From positions 29,858,001-29,922,000 of the forward strand of contig NC_084930.1 of NCBI RefSeq assembly GCF_958298935.1: a stretch of 64,000 nt of DNA. The letters run 5' to 3'. This document shows positions 11,842-24,800 of this stretch, piece after piece; the first letter of the stretch is position 1, and every line of letters begins with the position of its first letter. This DNA is from Phragmites australis. Its lineage: Eukaryota; Streptophyta; Magnoliopsida; Poales; Poaceae. The notes beneath the pieces were generated by a model. It saw only the letters and a list, made by a program, of their open reading frames with translations. It was not told the DNA's origin and ran no database searches. Both the position numbers and the translations under genes were made by a program.

Positions 11842-13401
11842 GGGATACTCAAATGTGTTACTGGTTTATGCTTTAATATCTACAACCTGATAGGAGAGAG
11901 GAAACAAGAAAATAAATTACTAATCCTTACATACATATAGAACTTCATGTCTAAATAGAATATTGAAGTATGATTGCAACAAATCTAAACAGAGTAACTC
12001 AATGTCTCAATATGAAGTATTGAAGTATGATTTATGAAACAACTGCTTATTTGCTTGAGAAGAGTACCTCAATTGGCTCATTGGGTTATGGCATGTGCGC
12101 TAGTTTGTTGTGCGAGCGACGTGCGTGCAGCATTGGTAGAATGGACGACCTGGTGCCTGGTGCCTGGTGCTGATGGGAGCGGCTGGGTGCCCAGGAGCTG
12201 GGTGAGGCGGGGCTACGCCGCGGTGGCAGCCAGCAATGACGGCAGGGTCGGCGCCCGGCAGAGACCGCAGAGGCGCAGACGGCTGACACAGCGACGCGGT
12301 GATGGTGAGCGCGAAGAGTCGAGCGGAGCCGCGGTGGGCGCTAGCGTCCTAACGCTCACTCCTCACCGACGGCCGACACGGTGACTCCCTAGACTCCTGG
12401 AGGCTACTTGACTTCAAGGCTTTATCCACGCGATGGAGTTTGGTTGTTTGATGGGCTACGCAGTGTTCACTGCCCCCATTTTGTAGCTTTTTGTGGGCCT
12501 AAAGGTTGTTACTGCCCATGCAGAGCATCTACTGTTCATCCTTGTCTTGTGGCCTATGGTCAGGTGCAATCATATACGATTGCATGTCAGCCAAAATACC
12601 AATCAAGGTAATATAACAAGATCAGGCAACAGCTACCTTGGTCAAACGGCTAGCTGTTCAAATTCAAACAAACACACAATAAGAGGTGTGATTGATTCCT
12701 TTGTTTTTCCTATGCTGCTATCAAAGAGCTTCCTTTTTTATTCCCGTATTTTCAATTCTCATAAGATTATATAAGCATGACATTTCTATTCCTACATTTT
12801 TCCTATCCTATCTTTCAAAGGGGCTCTTACACATGGCACCATCAAGGATGGAGGAGCTGCGTGCCTCTCCGATCTAATTGTAGTTGGATCTGGTCATGAT
12901 GGCGTTGAGTCAAATCTCCATCACATCAGCAAGCAAATCACACGTAGTTAAACCCCAAAAAGCAGCATACCAACTATACAAGCATCACACCAAATCTTTG
13001 CCTTCCCAAACGCACCACCACAATCAAATGCCCTTCGATCTTGCCAATTGAGGAGCACTTGCAGCCGCAGGCCTTGGCCGCTCGGATTCCACCGAGTAAA
13101 TCCAAGAGGCAACCGAGCGCCACTATAGTCGGGACTCCTCCGCGTGTTGCGTGTGAGCTCGACTTGGCAGAATAAAGATGACGTGAGTGACAAGTGGGTC
13201 CGGTGGTAAGAAACAAAGAGAACGAAAAAAAATGACGGTGGGCCCAACTAGCTAGGGCCAAAATAGACTTTTCACATATTATATTTTAATGCCAGCAATG
13301 TCCTGTGGCAAACAATTTCAAATTTGCAGTGTCCCTCAGCTAAATACACAAATTCAGTGTGAAATGATAAATGCTAGCAAAGTTCATTGACTTGGCAAAT
13401 A
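11842..13401. other. No gene recognised
   Basis: AT-rich to 12050, GC-rich from 12100 to 12400, then mixed. The open frames at 12034-12384 and 12948-13261 on both strands have no family features and look compositional. The first part may be the 5' remainder of the Harbinger element. Confidence 0.5.
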
Positions 13402-13542
13402 TCCCTTCGATTGCAAATATAGGTCGTTTTAGACTTATGGACAAAGATTAAGAAAGTAGATCAAATAACCTTGTTGAGAATAACTTATATTTAAAGAATA
13501 GTTGAGAGGACTAAAACGACCTACATTTAGAACCAGAGGGAG
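13402..13542. mobile_element. Stowaway-type MITE (Tc1/mariner)
   Basis: A 141-bp element with long terminal inverted repeats: the left end TCCCTTCGATTGCAAATATA runs into GGTCGTTTTAG, and the right end CTAAAACGACC runs into CAGAGGGAG. It is flanked by TA on both sides (13400-13401 and 13543-13544). TA duplication and CTCCCTC-type ends define Stowaway MITEs, which are mobilised in trans by mariner-like transposases. Confidence 0.9.
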
Positions 13543-13559
13543 TATTGACTTTCTGCAAA

Positions 13560-14345
13560 CCAGTGCCAAGCATATGCTAGAAACAAACGAGCACAGACAA
13601 ACAACCACTCATCTTAGACGCGCGCCGTACCTACTCCACACTGCGCCAGCGCTTGCCTTCGTGCATGTACGCCCTTTGCAAGGCACTGCGCTGCACGGCC
13701 AGCCCAGTCAGTTCCTGCCTTGTCTGCTTGCTCAAGCACTTGTCACTTTTCTGAAGCGCCACCCTGCAGTCCTGCACCCTGCACGCAGCGCCCAGCCGCC
13801 CAGTACCTAGCCAATGGCACGAACGGGCGCTGGTCGCTGGCGAACACGCGCGAGCAAAAAGCGCGGAGGCTCCGGACACGAAAGCGATAAAGCGCTCGCG
13901 CCAGGCTGCCGGCTGGTTCCAATCAGGCCGAGCAAAGCAGCCGCCCGCGCTGTTCAGCTGTCAACGCCGGCGTGCAAAAGGAAGCGCGCGTACGTGCTGC
14001 GTACCAGCGTATGCTCCCGGTCGATTGGGGCTCGACGGCGGCCGGCTCGCGACCGACGGGATCACGTGCGCGGAAAGGAGGAAACACGCGTGGGAGCGCG
14101 CGCCGCGCGTATCCCTTTGTGCGCCTGGGTAATCGCCTGCGCGGTCTCGGCAGGAGGGGACACCGTACGCGCAGCGGCAGGCGCCTTGTCTGCACCGGGG
14201 GGGGGGGGGGGGCTGCGAGATGAGGCGAGGCGACCCTGCGGCGTGGCGTGCACGGTGGCGCGGCCGTACGTGGAAAGTCTCGGTGCCGTGCGTGCATGTT
14301 TTACAGGTGACGCGGCACGCTCTACTAGCTTTGAAAATGCGTGAC
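13560..14345. other. GC-rich island without a recognisable gene
   Basis: Both strands are open over several hundred bases purely because of GC-rich composition. The products are Arg/Ala/Gly-rich with no domain. A 16-base G run lies at 14197-14212. It could be a former promoter/first exon or captured genic sequence. Confidence 0.5.
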
Positions 14346-14449
14346 GGTGCATCTGTATTTACATGCTAAATGCATGGCGCGCACGTTGAAACATCACGAG
14401 AATGAGAAGGTCAACTGATTTTCTTTGCAGGATTTCGGATGAATTTCTA

Positions 14450-14905
14450 GTTATTTGATATTTACATCCCTCCGTGTTAGCGATGGTAATAAAGTATGAC
14501 GGGTTTTGCTAGTACCCGTCCGTAATCGTACCAGTGAGTTTTAGCTCATCCACTGGCATACCCACGAATGCTCTATGGATGAAGAGTGGAGAACAAACTT
14601 GTCGTCTACGGATATATTTTTTTTATAATAGAAATTTTTATTAAACTTAAATAATTACATCAAGGTGATACAATCGAGCTGAAAACACTCTCAGCCTATG
14701 AAAACACTCTCAGCAAGTAGCAGCCGCCTATAGCAGGACTTGATATGTACATCCCTCCTCGCTAGGGATGGCAATAGGGTATGACGGGTGTGTCTAGTAC
14801 TCATTCGTAATTGTACTCGTGAGTTTTACCTCATTCGTTGGCATACCCACGAACGCTCCATGGATGAAGAGTGGGGAACAAACTCTTCGTTTACGGGCAT
14901 ACATG
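14450..14905 (+). repeat. Direct duplication of a TE segment separated by an insert
   Basis: The segment at about 14457-14616 recurs at about 14740-14903. Shared phrases include TACATCCCTCC, GATGGCAAT (GATGGTAAT in the first copy), GGCATACCCACGAA and TGGATGAAGAGTGG. Between them (14617-14735) lies a T-rich start and the repeated phrase GAAAACACTCTCAGC. 'AGGGATGGCAA' resembles hAT termini. Whether these are two element copies or a tandem duplication is unclear. Confidence 0.6.
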
Positions 14906-16363
14906 TATATCCATGTGAATGATTGTGGTCAATTACCAGTCCAAAGAGTCTTGTTTATCCTACGGCAAATGGGTTGGATCGAGGTAGGTATTGACTTGGT
15001 CGCTTGGTGCCATGGCAGGTGAGTGGTGGTTGGTGTGAAATGTAAATGAATGGTTGCATAGGCACGAGGTAAGACTGATGGGGATTAGGGTTATGATTGG
15101 AGAGTGGAGATTTAAACTAGGCTCACCTGTCATATATACACACACGGATAAACGGGTGTCACATGTATGAGTAGGTGTGTCTTATCTAGACGCATGCCTG
15201 TATAACCATCGGGTAGCGATTTGCGTCCACAAATATGCTTGTAGGCAGCAAACAAGAATAAATCTAACTCTATTATGGTATTTATCCGTAGCTAAACAGA
15301 TAAAACTGTCATCCCAACTCCTCACGGGAACGTTTGTATTTGGCTCCAGGCCTACAGTGTAGGGTTTGGATTAAGGCTTTCAGGATTTATTAGGCCACAT
15401 GTCTTTTATTTGCTTTATGTCTTTATCAATCTAGAAGCACGATCTACTTAGTCATATCCATCGGTGATCGATAATGCTAGCTGAATTAGAATCCGCCCGA
15501 TGTGGAGGTGAGAGAGCACTAAAAAGCAAATCGCTAGTGCTTCTTGAAAGGCTAGCTCGTAGCTCGTGAACCGAGACTGCTCCTCTCATCATAGCTTCAC
15601 CAGAGAAAGAAAGGAGTAGAGGGGTTCGGCCGGTGGACAAAGATAGCGACAAACATTTATTTGGTAAGAACATAAAAATTCTACTAAATCATGCGTACAT
15701 ATTACTTATTAAGATATTTATTTGTGTTGAGATTTGTGTTAAAAATATAGATAAAAAATCATTAAATATAAAAAAATTAACAGATATATAAGTATCAGAT
15801 AAAAGAAATAGATAACCTAGATAGATTGTACGTGCCTAAAGACTTGCCAATTTGCATTTCTCTGGCAATAAGAACGAGCAGAGCTCGAAGCCGTCCACCA
15901 CCGGCGGCTCTTTTTACACCATCTGACACCGACCAGTGAAGGGAGGAGGGAGGATGGCCACCGGTCGCTCCGATCCCGCCAGGAAGACGACGGATCCGGC
16001 GGCGCTTCGATTTCGTCGATCTGTAGTGTGTCTATAGTGGAATCTGTAGGTGACCGTGGACGGAATTATAGCAAGCCATCATCACTAAACCAATCAAGCT
16101 GTTGCGCCATTTTGTTGATCGGCTATATGCGGATCGTGAGGTTCGACCAAAAGCAGAACACGGTAGTACTGTAGCAAAGACGTGAGGTTGTGTGCGCTTC
16201 CCGCCGCCCACGGGCCCAGACCCATCCAACCGAGCCAACAGCGAATCCCAGGGAGGCTCCAACCACGCGCCATCGACGCACTCCACCATCCCAACTGCCA
16301 CGCTCCCCACACACCCAACTCACTTCCTGTTGCACCCGCGAAACTTCCCCAGGCCCCGCGCCA
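14906..16363. other. No gene recognised
   Basis: Mixed-composition sequence with short ORFs only. 15680-15830 is AT-rich; 15880-16360 becomes GC-rich and probably contains the promoter of the small gene that follows. No coding family or transposon end was identified. Confidence 0.5.
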
Positions 16364-16370
16364 TATATAG
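16364..16370 (+). promoter_or_regulatory. TATA box of the small Cys-motif gene
   Basis: TATATAG within CCATATATAGG, about 125 bp upstream of the ATG at 16491. A (CG)n-like stretch at 16411-16430 lies in the presumed leader. Position and sequence fit a plant core promoter. Confidence 0.65.
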
Positions 16371-16490
16371 GACCACGCACCCGCACGGCCAGGCCGCACC
16401 AGCAGCCACCTGCACGCGCGCGCGCGCGCCCATTTCTTGTTCCATCGCTGTACTCGGCACTCGTTTGGTCAGTCGTGCTCGGCAGTATCC

Positions 16491-16991
16491 ATGGCGGCCG
16501 CCGCGGGCAAGTCGAATGAGGCGGACCCCGCGCGGTGCAGGAGGCACCCGCGGCACCGGCACTCGGCGGGCGTGTGCCCGTTCTGCCTGCGGGGCCGCCT
16601 CTCGCGCCTCTCCGCCGCGGCCGCGCGCTCCGACGCAAACGCCTCCTCACCCTCGTCGTCGTCGGCCTCCTCCCCTTGCTCGTCGTGGGAGGAGAGCGTC
16701 GCGCCGTCGGCCCACGCGCCGCGCCGCCGCGAGAGGCTCGGGATGCTGTTGCGGCAGGAGGGGAGGGAGTCGGCGGCTTTGGCGGCGCTCGTCGTGGGTC
16801 GTCGGGAGGAGGCGCCGCCCGAGGAGGAGGGGGAGAGGAAGGCGAAGAAGGGCAACTTCTGGGCGCGGCTGCAGCAGCAGCTCCACCACGGGGCATGGCA
16901 CCGGAAGGATGGGTGCTCGCTCGCGCACTCCCGGGCTGCTGCCGCGGAGAAGAGCGCCGCGGTGCCGCTCAAGCGTGCGCCGGCGGTCTGA
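16491..16991 (+). CDS. Small intronless Cys/His-motif protein, OCTOPUS/DUF740-like N-terminus
   Basis: A 166-residue ORF starts at ATGGCGG (G at +4) and ends at TGA 16989-16991; the open frame upstream of 16491 has no ATG. Residues 16-41 carry CRRHPRHRHSAGVCPFCLRG followed by RLSRL, a C-x3-H..GVCP-x-C-L arrangement like the start of plant OCTOPUS/DUF740-type proteins and their short relatives. A Ser-rich stretch, a basic RRRERLGML patch, an acidic run (PPEEEGERK) and FWARLQQQLHH follow. There is no signal peptide or membrane segment. Function is unknown; family members act at the plasma membrane in vascular development, which is only an analogy here. A TATA box, a good start context and the coherent motif favour a real gene. 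Confidence 0.7.
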   Translation: MAAAAGKSNEADPARCRRHPRHRHSAGVCPFCLRGRLSRLSAAAARSDANASSPSSSSASSPCSSWEESVAPSAHAPRRRERLGMLLRQEGRESAALAALVVGRREEAPPEEEGERKAKKGNFWARLQQQLHHGAWHRKDGCSLAHSRAAAAEKSAAVPLKRAPAV

Positions 16992-17327
16992 TGGGCGCGC
17001 GTGGGCGCGCGTGCAGCGTGCGCGGGCGCGGGCGGAGACGACGAAGACCATGCAGTGGGCGAGCGCGTTGAGTTGTTTCGTTTGTGTATTCCTGTGCTTA
17101 CGTTGTTGATTATCTGGCGCCATCTTTCGTTCTCCTTTTCTTTTTCCCCGCATAATTGCTTGCCCAATTTGTAAAAATCACTAAGAAATCAAGAAACTTG
17201 CACTCGGCTCGTTCGCGTTATTCTGCTCCCGTCATGGTGCCATGATCAAACTGATCGTGTTCACTGGCCAGACTAATGTTGCGTTCGCTGGCTGTGCGAC
17301 TGAGTTGTTTACTTGTTTTGGCAAGTA

Positions 17328-18192
17328 GGGCTTGTTTGGTTGCTTACCTAGTTCATATGCCTGAGTATTTTGCATGCCTGAGACCTCCCTGAGATTGAGA
17401 TCCTATTTGCCTGCTCAGGCATGGAGTTCTTGTTGTTTGGTTGCAGCCATAAGCCTGAGATGAAAACGGAACTTCAGAATAGGTTTTGCCAAATAGTAAG
17501 GAAAGAATACGCTTTTACTGTGTTCATCGTTTCTTCCAGAAGGAAGACGACCCACCTCTGGATCTCGCCGGCAGCGAGGATCGGTCGGAAGTGCGCCACT
17601 GACCACCAAAATGGACCGTTAGGAGGTGTAGAAGATGGTGGTGCGATTGATTTGGCCTCATACATGGTCTATGTCGCGAGTAAGGTCGGCCGGTGGGGAG
17701 GCTGAGAAGAGTTGCGGGAGCTGGAGGGCACCTGTGGGTTCGTCGGGAGGGCAGCAGCATCGTGTGGAGACCGAGGTAGCTACGCGCGCAGAGCTTCTCC
17801 AGGGCAGCATCGCATGAAGTCCGAGGCTGAGAGAGAGCTCCTCCATCGCATGCTCACAGCCTCGGGGCAGATGGGGCCTGTAGCATGGCTTCGACGGAAG
17901 GTGTTTGTGGAAGCAGCTGCGCGTGAAGACGGTCGCCAGGAAAGAGTTTGGCCACACAGAGTGGATGGTCAACGAGAGAGAGCACGGTGGAAGAAAGGAG
18001 GTAACTCAGGCACAAGCGCACTAGAGACGCGAGTCTCAGGCGTCCGATTTCAAAATGCCTGAGCCTATGACACGCGCCTGAGCAGGGAGACGCTCAGGGT
18101 AGCAACCCCTGAGGAACCAAACATCCCTCAGACATATCTCCGACTTGCTTAAGCTCAAGCACATCTCCACGAGAGTAACAACCAAACAGCCT
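17328..18192. mobile_element. Non-autonomous TIR transposon with subterminal repeats (hAT-like)
   Basis: Left end GGGCTTGTTTGGTTGCTTA; right end GTAACAACCAAACAGCC, which is nearly its reverse complement. Both ends are crowded with CCTGAG/CTCAGG motifs: at least five within about 135 bp of the left end and about seven from 18004 to 18130. Subterminal repeats of this kind are transposase-binding sites in hAT and CACTA elements. No convincing target duplication was found, so the superfamily is tentative. Overlapping short ORFs inside show no domain. Confidence 0.6.
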
Positions 18193-18801
18193 CTTAGTGA
18201 CAGACATTTTGTAGTCGTCAGGCAGCACAACTGCTGCACAAGCAGGGCTCTCAGCATACATCACTTTTGCTTTTTGAGAAAAGACATTTAGTGTTTTTCG
18301 TTTCTTCCATGGCAGGTGTAACTAATATTCTCGCAAAAAAGGAGTAGAATACAACTAAGACACTGCTTGCCACTTCCTCATTATGCATTCCCCATGTTGT
18401 ATGTTTTTTTAGTCATCTATTCTGATTGACTTCTGAGTAAGTAATCAGATAGCATGTGTGGTGTAACTAAGATTATGCGATGATCAGAAACACTCTGACA
18501 GCGCACAAAACTTCTCCATACATTCTCCCCTCTTTTTGGTACCTCTAACCTTCTATGGGCAGGACAGATCATCATATTACCGGTTCATATTTACACTTTT
18601 CCAGATGAACTAGTAACCTGGGTCCCGCAGAAGCCTACCAAAAATCTATACATCTTGTATCTAACTTCTTTATGCACTCCTTTCTGTATCCACTGCTCTC
18701 CAATCCCGTACAACCTGAGCTTTCGTATTCTATCTTCAGATACGTCAAGCTATCTTGCTGATCTTTGAACTGTTGGGTTCGTGTTCTCAATGTCATCGTC
18801 G

Positions 18802-21800
18802 TCAAGGTAGTCCATCATCATCAAGGTGATCCACATGTGCATTGCTCGGATGCCGTTGCAACCTTTCGAAGATCTCATCGAGTGATACACTTGGAGACTG
18901 GCTCGGACGAAGGAATTTCTTAGAGCCCATGTTTGCTTTGAAATTCTGAAGACTTGTCTTCATTGAGGTCCATGTTGAGGTCATTCCAACTGATGAATCT
19001 GGTGCTACACTGACAGAAGGCGACGTTTCAGGGTTTCCAGCTTCAAGCGAAATGGAGGTCGATGAGGTTACTTGATCCACTGATTTCTGACTACTGCATT
19101 GTTCTCTAATAGAAGAGTATTTGTGTGCAACGTTGCCACCATATTTTGACTGGGCGGTTCCTTCCGTCTTCTTTTCCACTGTTTTTTCACCCTGTTCAAA
19201 ACAAATTGAAGATGAACTAAGAGAAACATCTCTAAATGGTCTAAATTTTGGGCTCAAATTCTGCCAAACAAAATACTACAGAGTGCAGACTCGTGGAGGA
19301 AATGAACAAGACAAATACTAAAGCCATCATGAATAAGGACTGGTGATGCATCCAAATAAATTCGCACCAGTGGTACAATTCCAGATTCGACGTCTTTGCT
19401 TACACCACTGAAATTTCTTGATAGTGGAGTTGCTTGCTCACTGACTTTGCGTCCTTGTTCCATCGAGATTCTCTCTGCAGAAGAAAACAAAATACATTAG
19501 GCAATATCTGATAGAACAAGTCATTCCAGGAGCAAAACGACTTCTCTCAACAAAAGAAAGAAATAAGACGAGAATAGAGCATAATGCTTGATGGTTCAGA
19601 GACGCTAGCAGTCTTTGAAGTGTATTTTGTATAGGCATGATAAGTTGATAAAATGTTAAATACTAATGAGAAATATAAATATTGAGGTAACATTAGAAAC
19701 ACTTGAAATTCAGATACATGATCCTATTAATGTAGCTCCCAGTTCTTTGGCATTTATTTGCAGAGGGAAACAAAACTGAAATTCCCATTAGAGGGAGATG
19801 TGTGGGATAATAAGAAAAGATACCCTCACAGATAAATTATGCAGTTCTTACCCTTCTGCAGAATAATCACTCCAGATGGATCAAACCCGTCCATATCTTC
19901 TTCTTGGTCAGTCCAGTACTTGAACCTTTTCAAGCTTCCAAAAAAGTCAATCAGGAGCCCAAAGAAATTACCGGCGACCAGTAGAGTATAAACAACCATA
20001 ATGAGTGGATAGATTCTGTTGAAGCTTCTCCCGAAGAAAGGGACAATGTCATCAATGTTTCCCATTCTCTACATAACAGTACAAGAGATGATAAGACAAG
20101 CAATTAACTGGGACTTATTTTCTTGTAAATAGTATGTTTCAGAAAGAACATAACAGTCAAATAACACTAGGGCATTTATACAATAATAAGACAAATTCTG
20201 CACTCTGCAAGTGCAGTAAAAAAGAAATACTCCAAACACCTTCTCTCCAGAGAATCTGACTATCATTCATTGATATCTTATGGGGCCCCTACCGACTTCA
20301 AGATATCTTATAGGGTTCACAATAGGTTAACTTTATATATATATATATATATATATTCAGCTTAGCGGGGCCACCTACGGGCCCCACTGGTGCGACCGTG
20401 GCGGCCTGGGACCAGGGTTCCAAAAACCGACGGTTACCGAGAAAAAATGTGATAACCAGCCATCTCGGTCTGGCTCGGTTTCAGAAACCGAACAATAACC
20501 GAATTTGAATTCAAAAAATTCGAAAAAAATAAAAAAAATCAAAAAAACTTTAAGAAAACTAGACACAAAGTGAATATGTTAAGAAACAGCACTGTAATTA
20601 ACTTTTTCATGTCTACTATTATTTTTCTTACGTAAATCATAGTATAAATAACCTAATAAAAGTGGTTTCACTAATTTTTGAGGTGTGATGGGTCTTATGA
20701 ATTAATCTAGTCACAACATATTTACACAATCCTGCATGTTACAATAACTAATTCATGAGTTCATGTATTTTTAAAAGACATAGGATCATGTAAGAAGACT
20801 AACAAAATTAGTTTCATGATTTTTGGATTAGCTAAGAGTAAACTATGCATTTAACTTGGTTTAACAAATACATTTTCTCATAGAAAATTTTGAACTTTTT
20901 TATGAGTATAAATACTTTTATCATGTAGATCATGTTACAAGAAAACCAATAAAATTTGTTTCACTTGATTTGAAGCTCAGATGAATTAGTTGTTGATTTT
21001 ACAAGATTGAGATAATTTTTGGGTTTTTTGTTGAACGTCATTGAAAATCGAGAAAACTGAACGGTTACCGACAAAACCGAACGGTTACCGACAATGCGGA
21101 AAATTCGAGAAAACCGCTCGGTAACCGGTCCAATTCGACCCGTTACCGAGCGGGTAAAATCACGATTTTCCTCCAAATTTCAAATTTTTTCAAATGAATT
21201 TTGTCCGAATTATTTTTGGACGTGCTGCGAAGTGATATATAAATATTTTTTCATTTTTTCTACTGAATGGTAGGATCAGTGATTCGCAGAAAGAGTTGTA
21301 AATCCTAAACAGGGACCCTTTATTTGGTATGCGAACCCTAAGGTTGCAATCATATAGTATTTTAAAACTTCACTTTCCTAGTGTGGTGGATAATGGATTC
21401 ATTTCACTTCGTCATCACATGCACGCACATATTTCATGGTGCCCCCCTCCCACCCCAACCCCAAAACCAAAAAATGAAATAGAAAAGTCTACGACATATA
21501 TTGATTGTATTTATTACCAAGAAAGCAATAGAACAGCACAGATAAGGAACATATCAAAATTATCACCTTTTCGAAAGTAGTTTTAGAATTATCACCAAGG
21601 TGAATGAGATTCAGGAAGTTGTAAGAAATAGGTGGTGCATATCTGGCAACCATTCTGCATTGGAATAGTTGATGTAAAAATTAGATTAGGATGCAAAAGA
21701 GTCTTTAACGATTCCTGCCACTTGAAGCACCAAAAGGTAGGAAACTGGAAAACATACGAGCAGATCATAAGCAAGCTGACTGAACTAGTTTGTCCTGGGG

Positions 21801-24800
21801 TCAACGAATAGAACACCATCATCCCTATCCTCAGCAGCGAATAATATGTGCAAATGCACATATACATCAAGGGAACAAATGCAGCAACCTGTTAAGTGGA
21901 AACTCTAATCAGCAAAAATAAGGTTATAATAGTACTTTGGAAATTGTTCTTTTATGACGAGTGTACAATGAGTAAAAGGAACAACAGTATTTGATCCTCT
22001 AAAAAGCAGAATTCAACAAGCCACCAGAAAGCATTGCTCACATATTAAAGGAGAAATAGTAGCGTAAATGACCAATAAAAGCAAGAAGTAAAGGATTGAA
22101 TAATCCCATTCAAAGAAGTTATGCTTATAAAAAGCATATACATGTGAGTGAAGTGGAGTCATTGTGCGCATTTCCCTCCAAACTAACAGCAAGTGATAAC
22201 AAGGCAAAGTTGCAGCACTCGAATGGCCCAATTTCTTACCTGTACTAGAACTTCTTGCTTTCCTACAGCATTTATAAGATTGGAGAAAAGTGACAGATCA
22301 ACACCACTTGGCAGCAAAGTGGCCTCAGCCAACAGTATGGAGGCTGAGATGCAGCCAAGAACAATAGAAAGTACTCTCATAAGTTGCTTTCTCAGTAAAC
22401 AGCGCCAAATGAACTCTGAAATTGTGAATGCTCCTTCGAATCAGTTCCATGAATTACTGAAAGGTCAGGGAGGTCAACTTAAAACTTTCAATGCATATGT
22501 ATGATCAATGATAGGGTTGTACATAAAGACATATCTTTAGTATGAAATTTCTAGGAACACTTTTCAGCTTCGAAATTCCATAGAAAGGATAAATGCATAT
22601 GCATTGCCACTTGATGAATGAATGTCAGGTTATTGCTTACGATCAGTACAACTAGTAGATTCTTGTAAGTCATTTCCAATTATTACATCATTAAAGAAAT
22701 ATCGAAAGACATTTCCATCTCAGATTGGAAGAAAATACCTATGGAGTCAAGGAAGGGCCCCAATGTGCCTGATCGATTTTCCCTGAAACTCGATAGATAT
22801 TTCCTGCAAAAGTAAAAGTAAATTAGATATAAAGATGATTGAAACAGACATCTAGAAATATTTGACATGAGGATAAACACATGATGATTGCAGCAGTTTG
22901 TGCAAAAAGTAATACATATCTGCTGATATAAGATTTATCAACCTTATAATATTTGCATAGCCAGGAATAGTTTTTTGAAATGCCAAGAAGTAAATTTACT
23001 CAAATATCCACGTTAGCACAATTCAAGTGCATGGACTGGGCAAATTTAGCAAAAGAGTTCTAATGTTAGAATTGCACATAACATTATGTTATTCAGTAGC
23101 TCTATATGATAATGAAGCTCGGCAAACATATCATCCATTCATCCTTAGTGCATCAATCGATTAAATTGATCAATGAAATATTTACAGTGGTACAAATACC
23201 AAAGAAAATCCACCAAGGTAGCTTATCACGATATGTTATTAAACAGAGTGAAAGATACATCAAAATGCTAAAGTTGCCCAGTAATTAAAACTGTACTGAG
23301 AGTCAAGTCGTGTAACTACATGCACCAAACCTAAAATACTCTGTTGTCTTATGGCTAGTTTTCAGCATGAAAATAATTTCATGAACTGGTACAGCCACTC
23401 TATGCGAACATAAAAAGTCAATTACTCACCATCCATTTGCATCACGTTGCTCATAGTTTCTAATGGTGTCTTCTAGCTCAAGAGCTTCCATGACATAAGT
23501 CATATACTCACTGCAAAAGCACAAAATATAATTGAATAATAGATATGAGAAATTAAGTAGAGAAGCAAAATTGTTTTGAAATTTTCAGCATTTGTGAGCT
23601 TCCGTTTCAAACTTCAGTAGTAACTCTACAAGAATTTACTAAAGGAAAACATGTACATTACCCCCTAACTTTCATGTTTATCTAACTTCATCCCTGAATT
23701 ACATAACCATTTACTTTACACCCTTGAACTATCAAAATAGGAGCAAATCCAATCCCAGAAGTGGTTTCAAGACAGTTTTGCCGATATGGCATGCTAATAA
23801 AGAAATATTTCCTGACATGGTGCGCAAGCAGCACAATTTCACTGGGCAATTTTGTCCCCCGTTTTATTCTACAGGTGTGAACATTACCAGCAAAGCAGTA
23901 GGTCCGACGGTGGGCAGGAACCAGCAACGGGTCCAAGCTCAACAAAGTATCATCTTAATTTTCTAGCATTTTTTAATTCATTTATAGGATCAGTAGAAAT
24001 GGTGTGGTGGAACTCCATGGTGGTGGTACCTGCTGATATGGTTACCACGTGGCAAAACCACTTTGAAATCCACCATCAAGGTCGAATTTGAAACATCCTG
24101 ATAATTCAAGGGCTAAAATAAAAGGTTTCATAGTTCAGGGTTAAATGTAGACAAAGCTGATAGCTCAGGAAGGTAACATGTACATTTCCCTTACTAAAAA
24201 GTGCACGTTTAAGATATCAACGTGTAGTATCCTAGTATATCATACCATTTACGCCTATAATACTCCTCGTGCGCTCTCCTAAGTTGACGTCGGAGAGTAG
24301 CCATTGTTTTGTCATCAGTATCATAGTCCATGTCTTTTTCTCCTAATTTGCCACCAGTTGGCTTGAATAATGGATCACCTTGCAGCTGAGAAAAACGGTG
24401 TGAGATTATGAGTTATTATGGATAATCCCACTATATAAATGCAAATTCAAGTGATACCTGAGCATCCATACCATTCGAGCCAGCATACTATCAATGATAT
24501 CCATGCAAGGTCTTAATGGGTCGCGCTTGGACATTTGATTTGAGGTGGCTTCAACAACCTTATATATGGGAAAAGAAAAAAAAAACTTTCAGCAGAATGC
24601 GATGATCATGAAATGACTATTTATAATCTATTATAGCACGTACAAATATTGCATTGCAATATTCTTGGTGAGCATGGTCAAGCTTCATAGCTATCTTTGC
24701 AATTCTGTGAGATAAAAATTGCTGGCGCCAAGTCCAATCAGCATTTCTCCATATATTCCTTGGAATTTCGATCAAGCCAAAACCAAGAAGAAAGGCACCT

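Noticed and set aside
13814..14344. 176-codon ORF in a GC-rich block
   Set aside because: Arg/Gly/Ala-rich with a G16 run in the middle and competing frames on both strands; no recognisable motif.
16192..17109. Longer frames overlapping the small Cys-motif gene on both strands
   Set aside because: They run through the promoter and TATA region and give low-complexity Arg/Ser/Pro sequence; the 16491 frame has the motif, a good start context and a plausible leader.
24452..24471. Alternative donor for LMBR1 exon 5 at ATGCTCAG/GTATCA
   Set aside because: It looks like a good splice donor but puts exon 6 out of frame; the donor after CGAATG keeps the frame.
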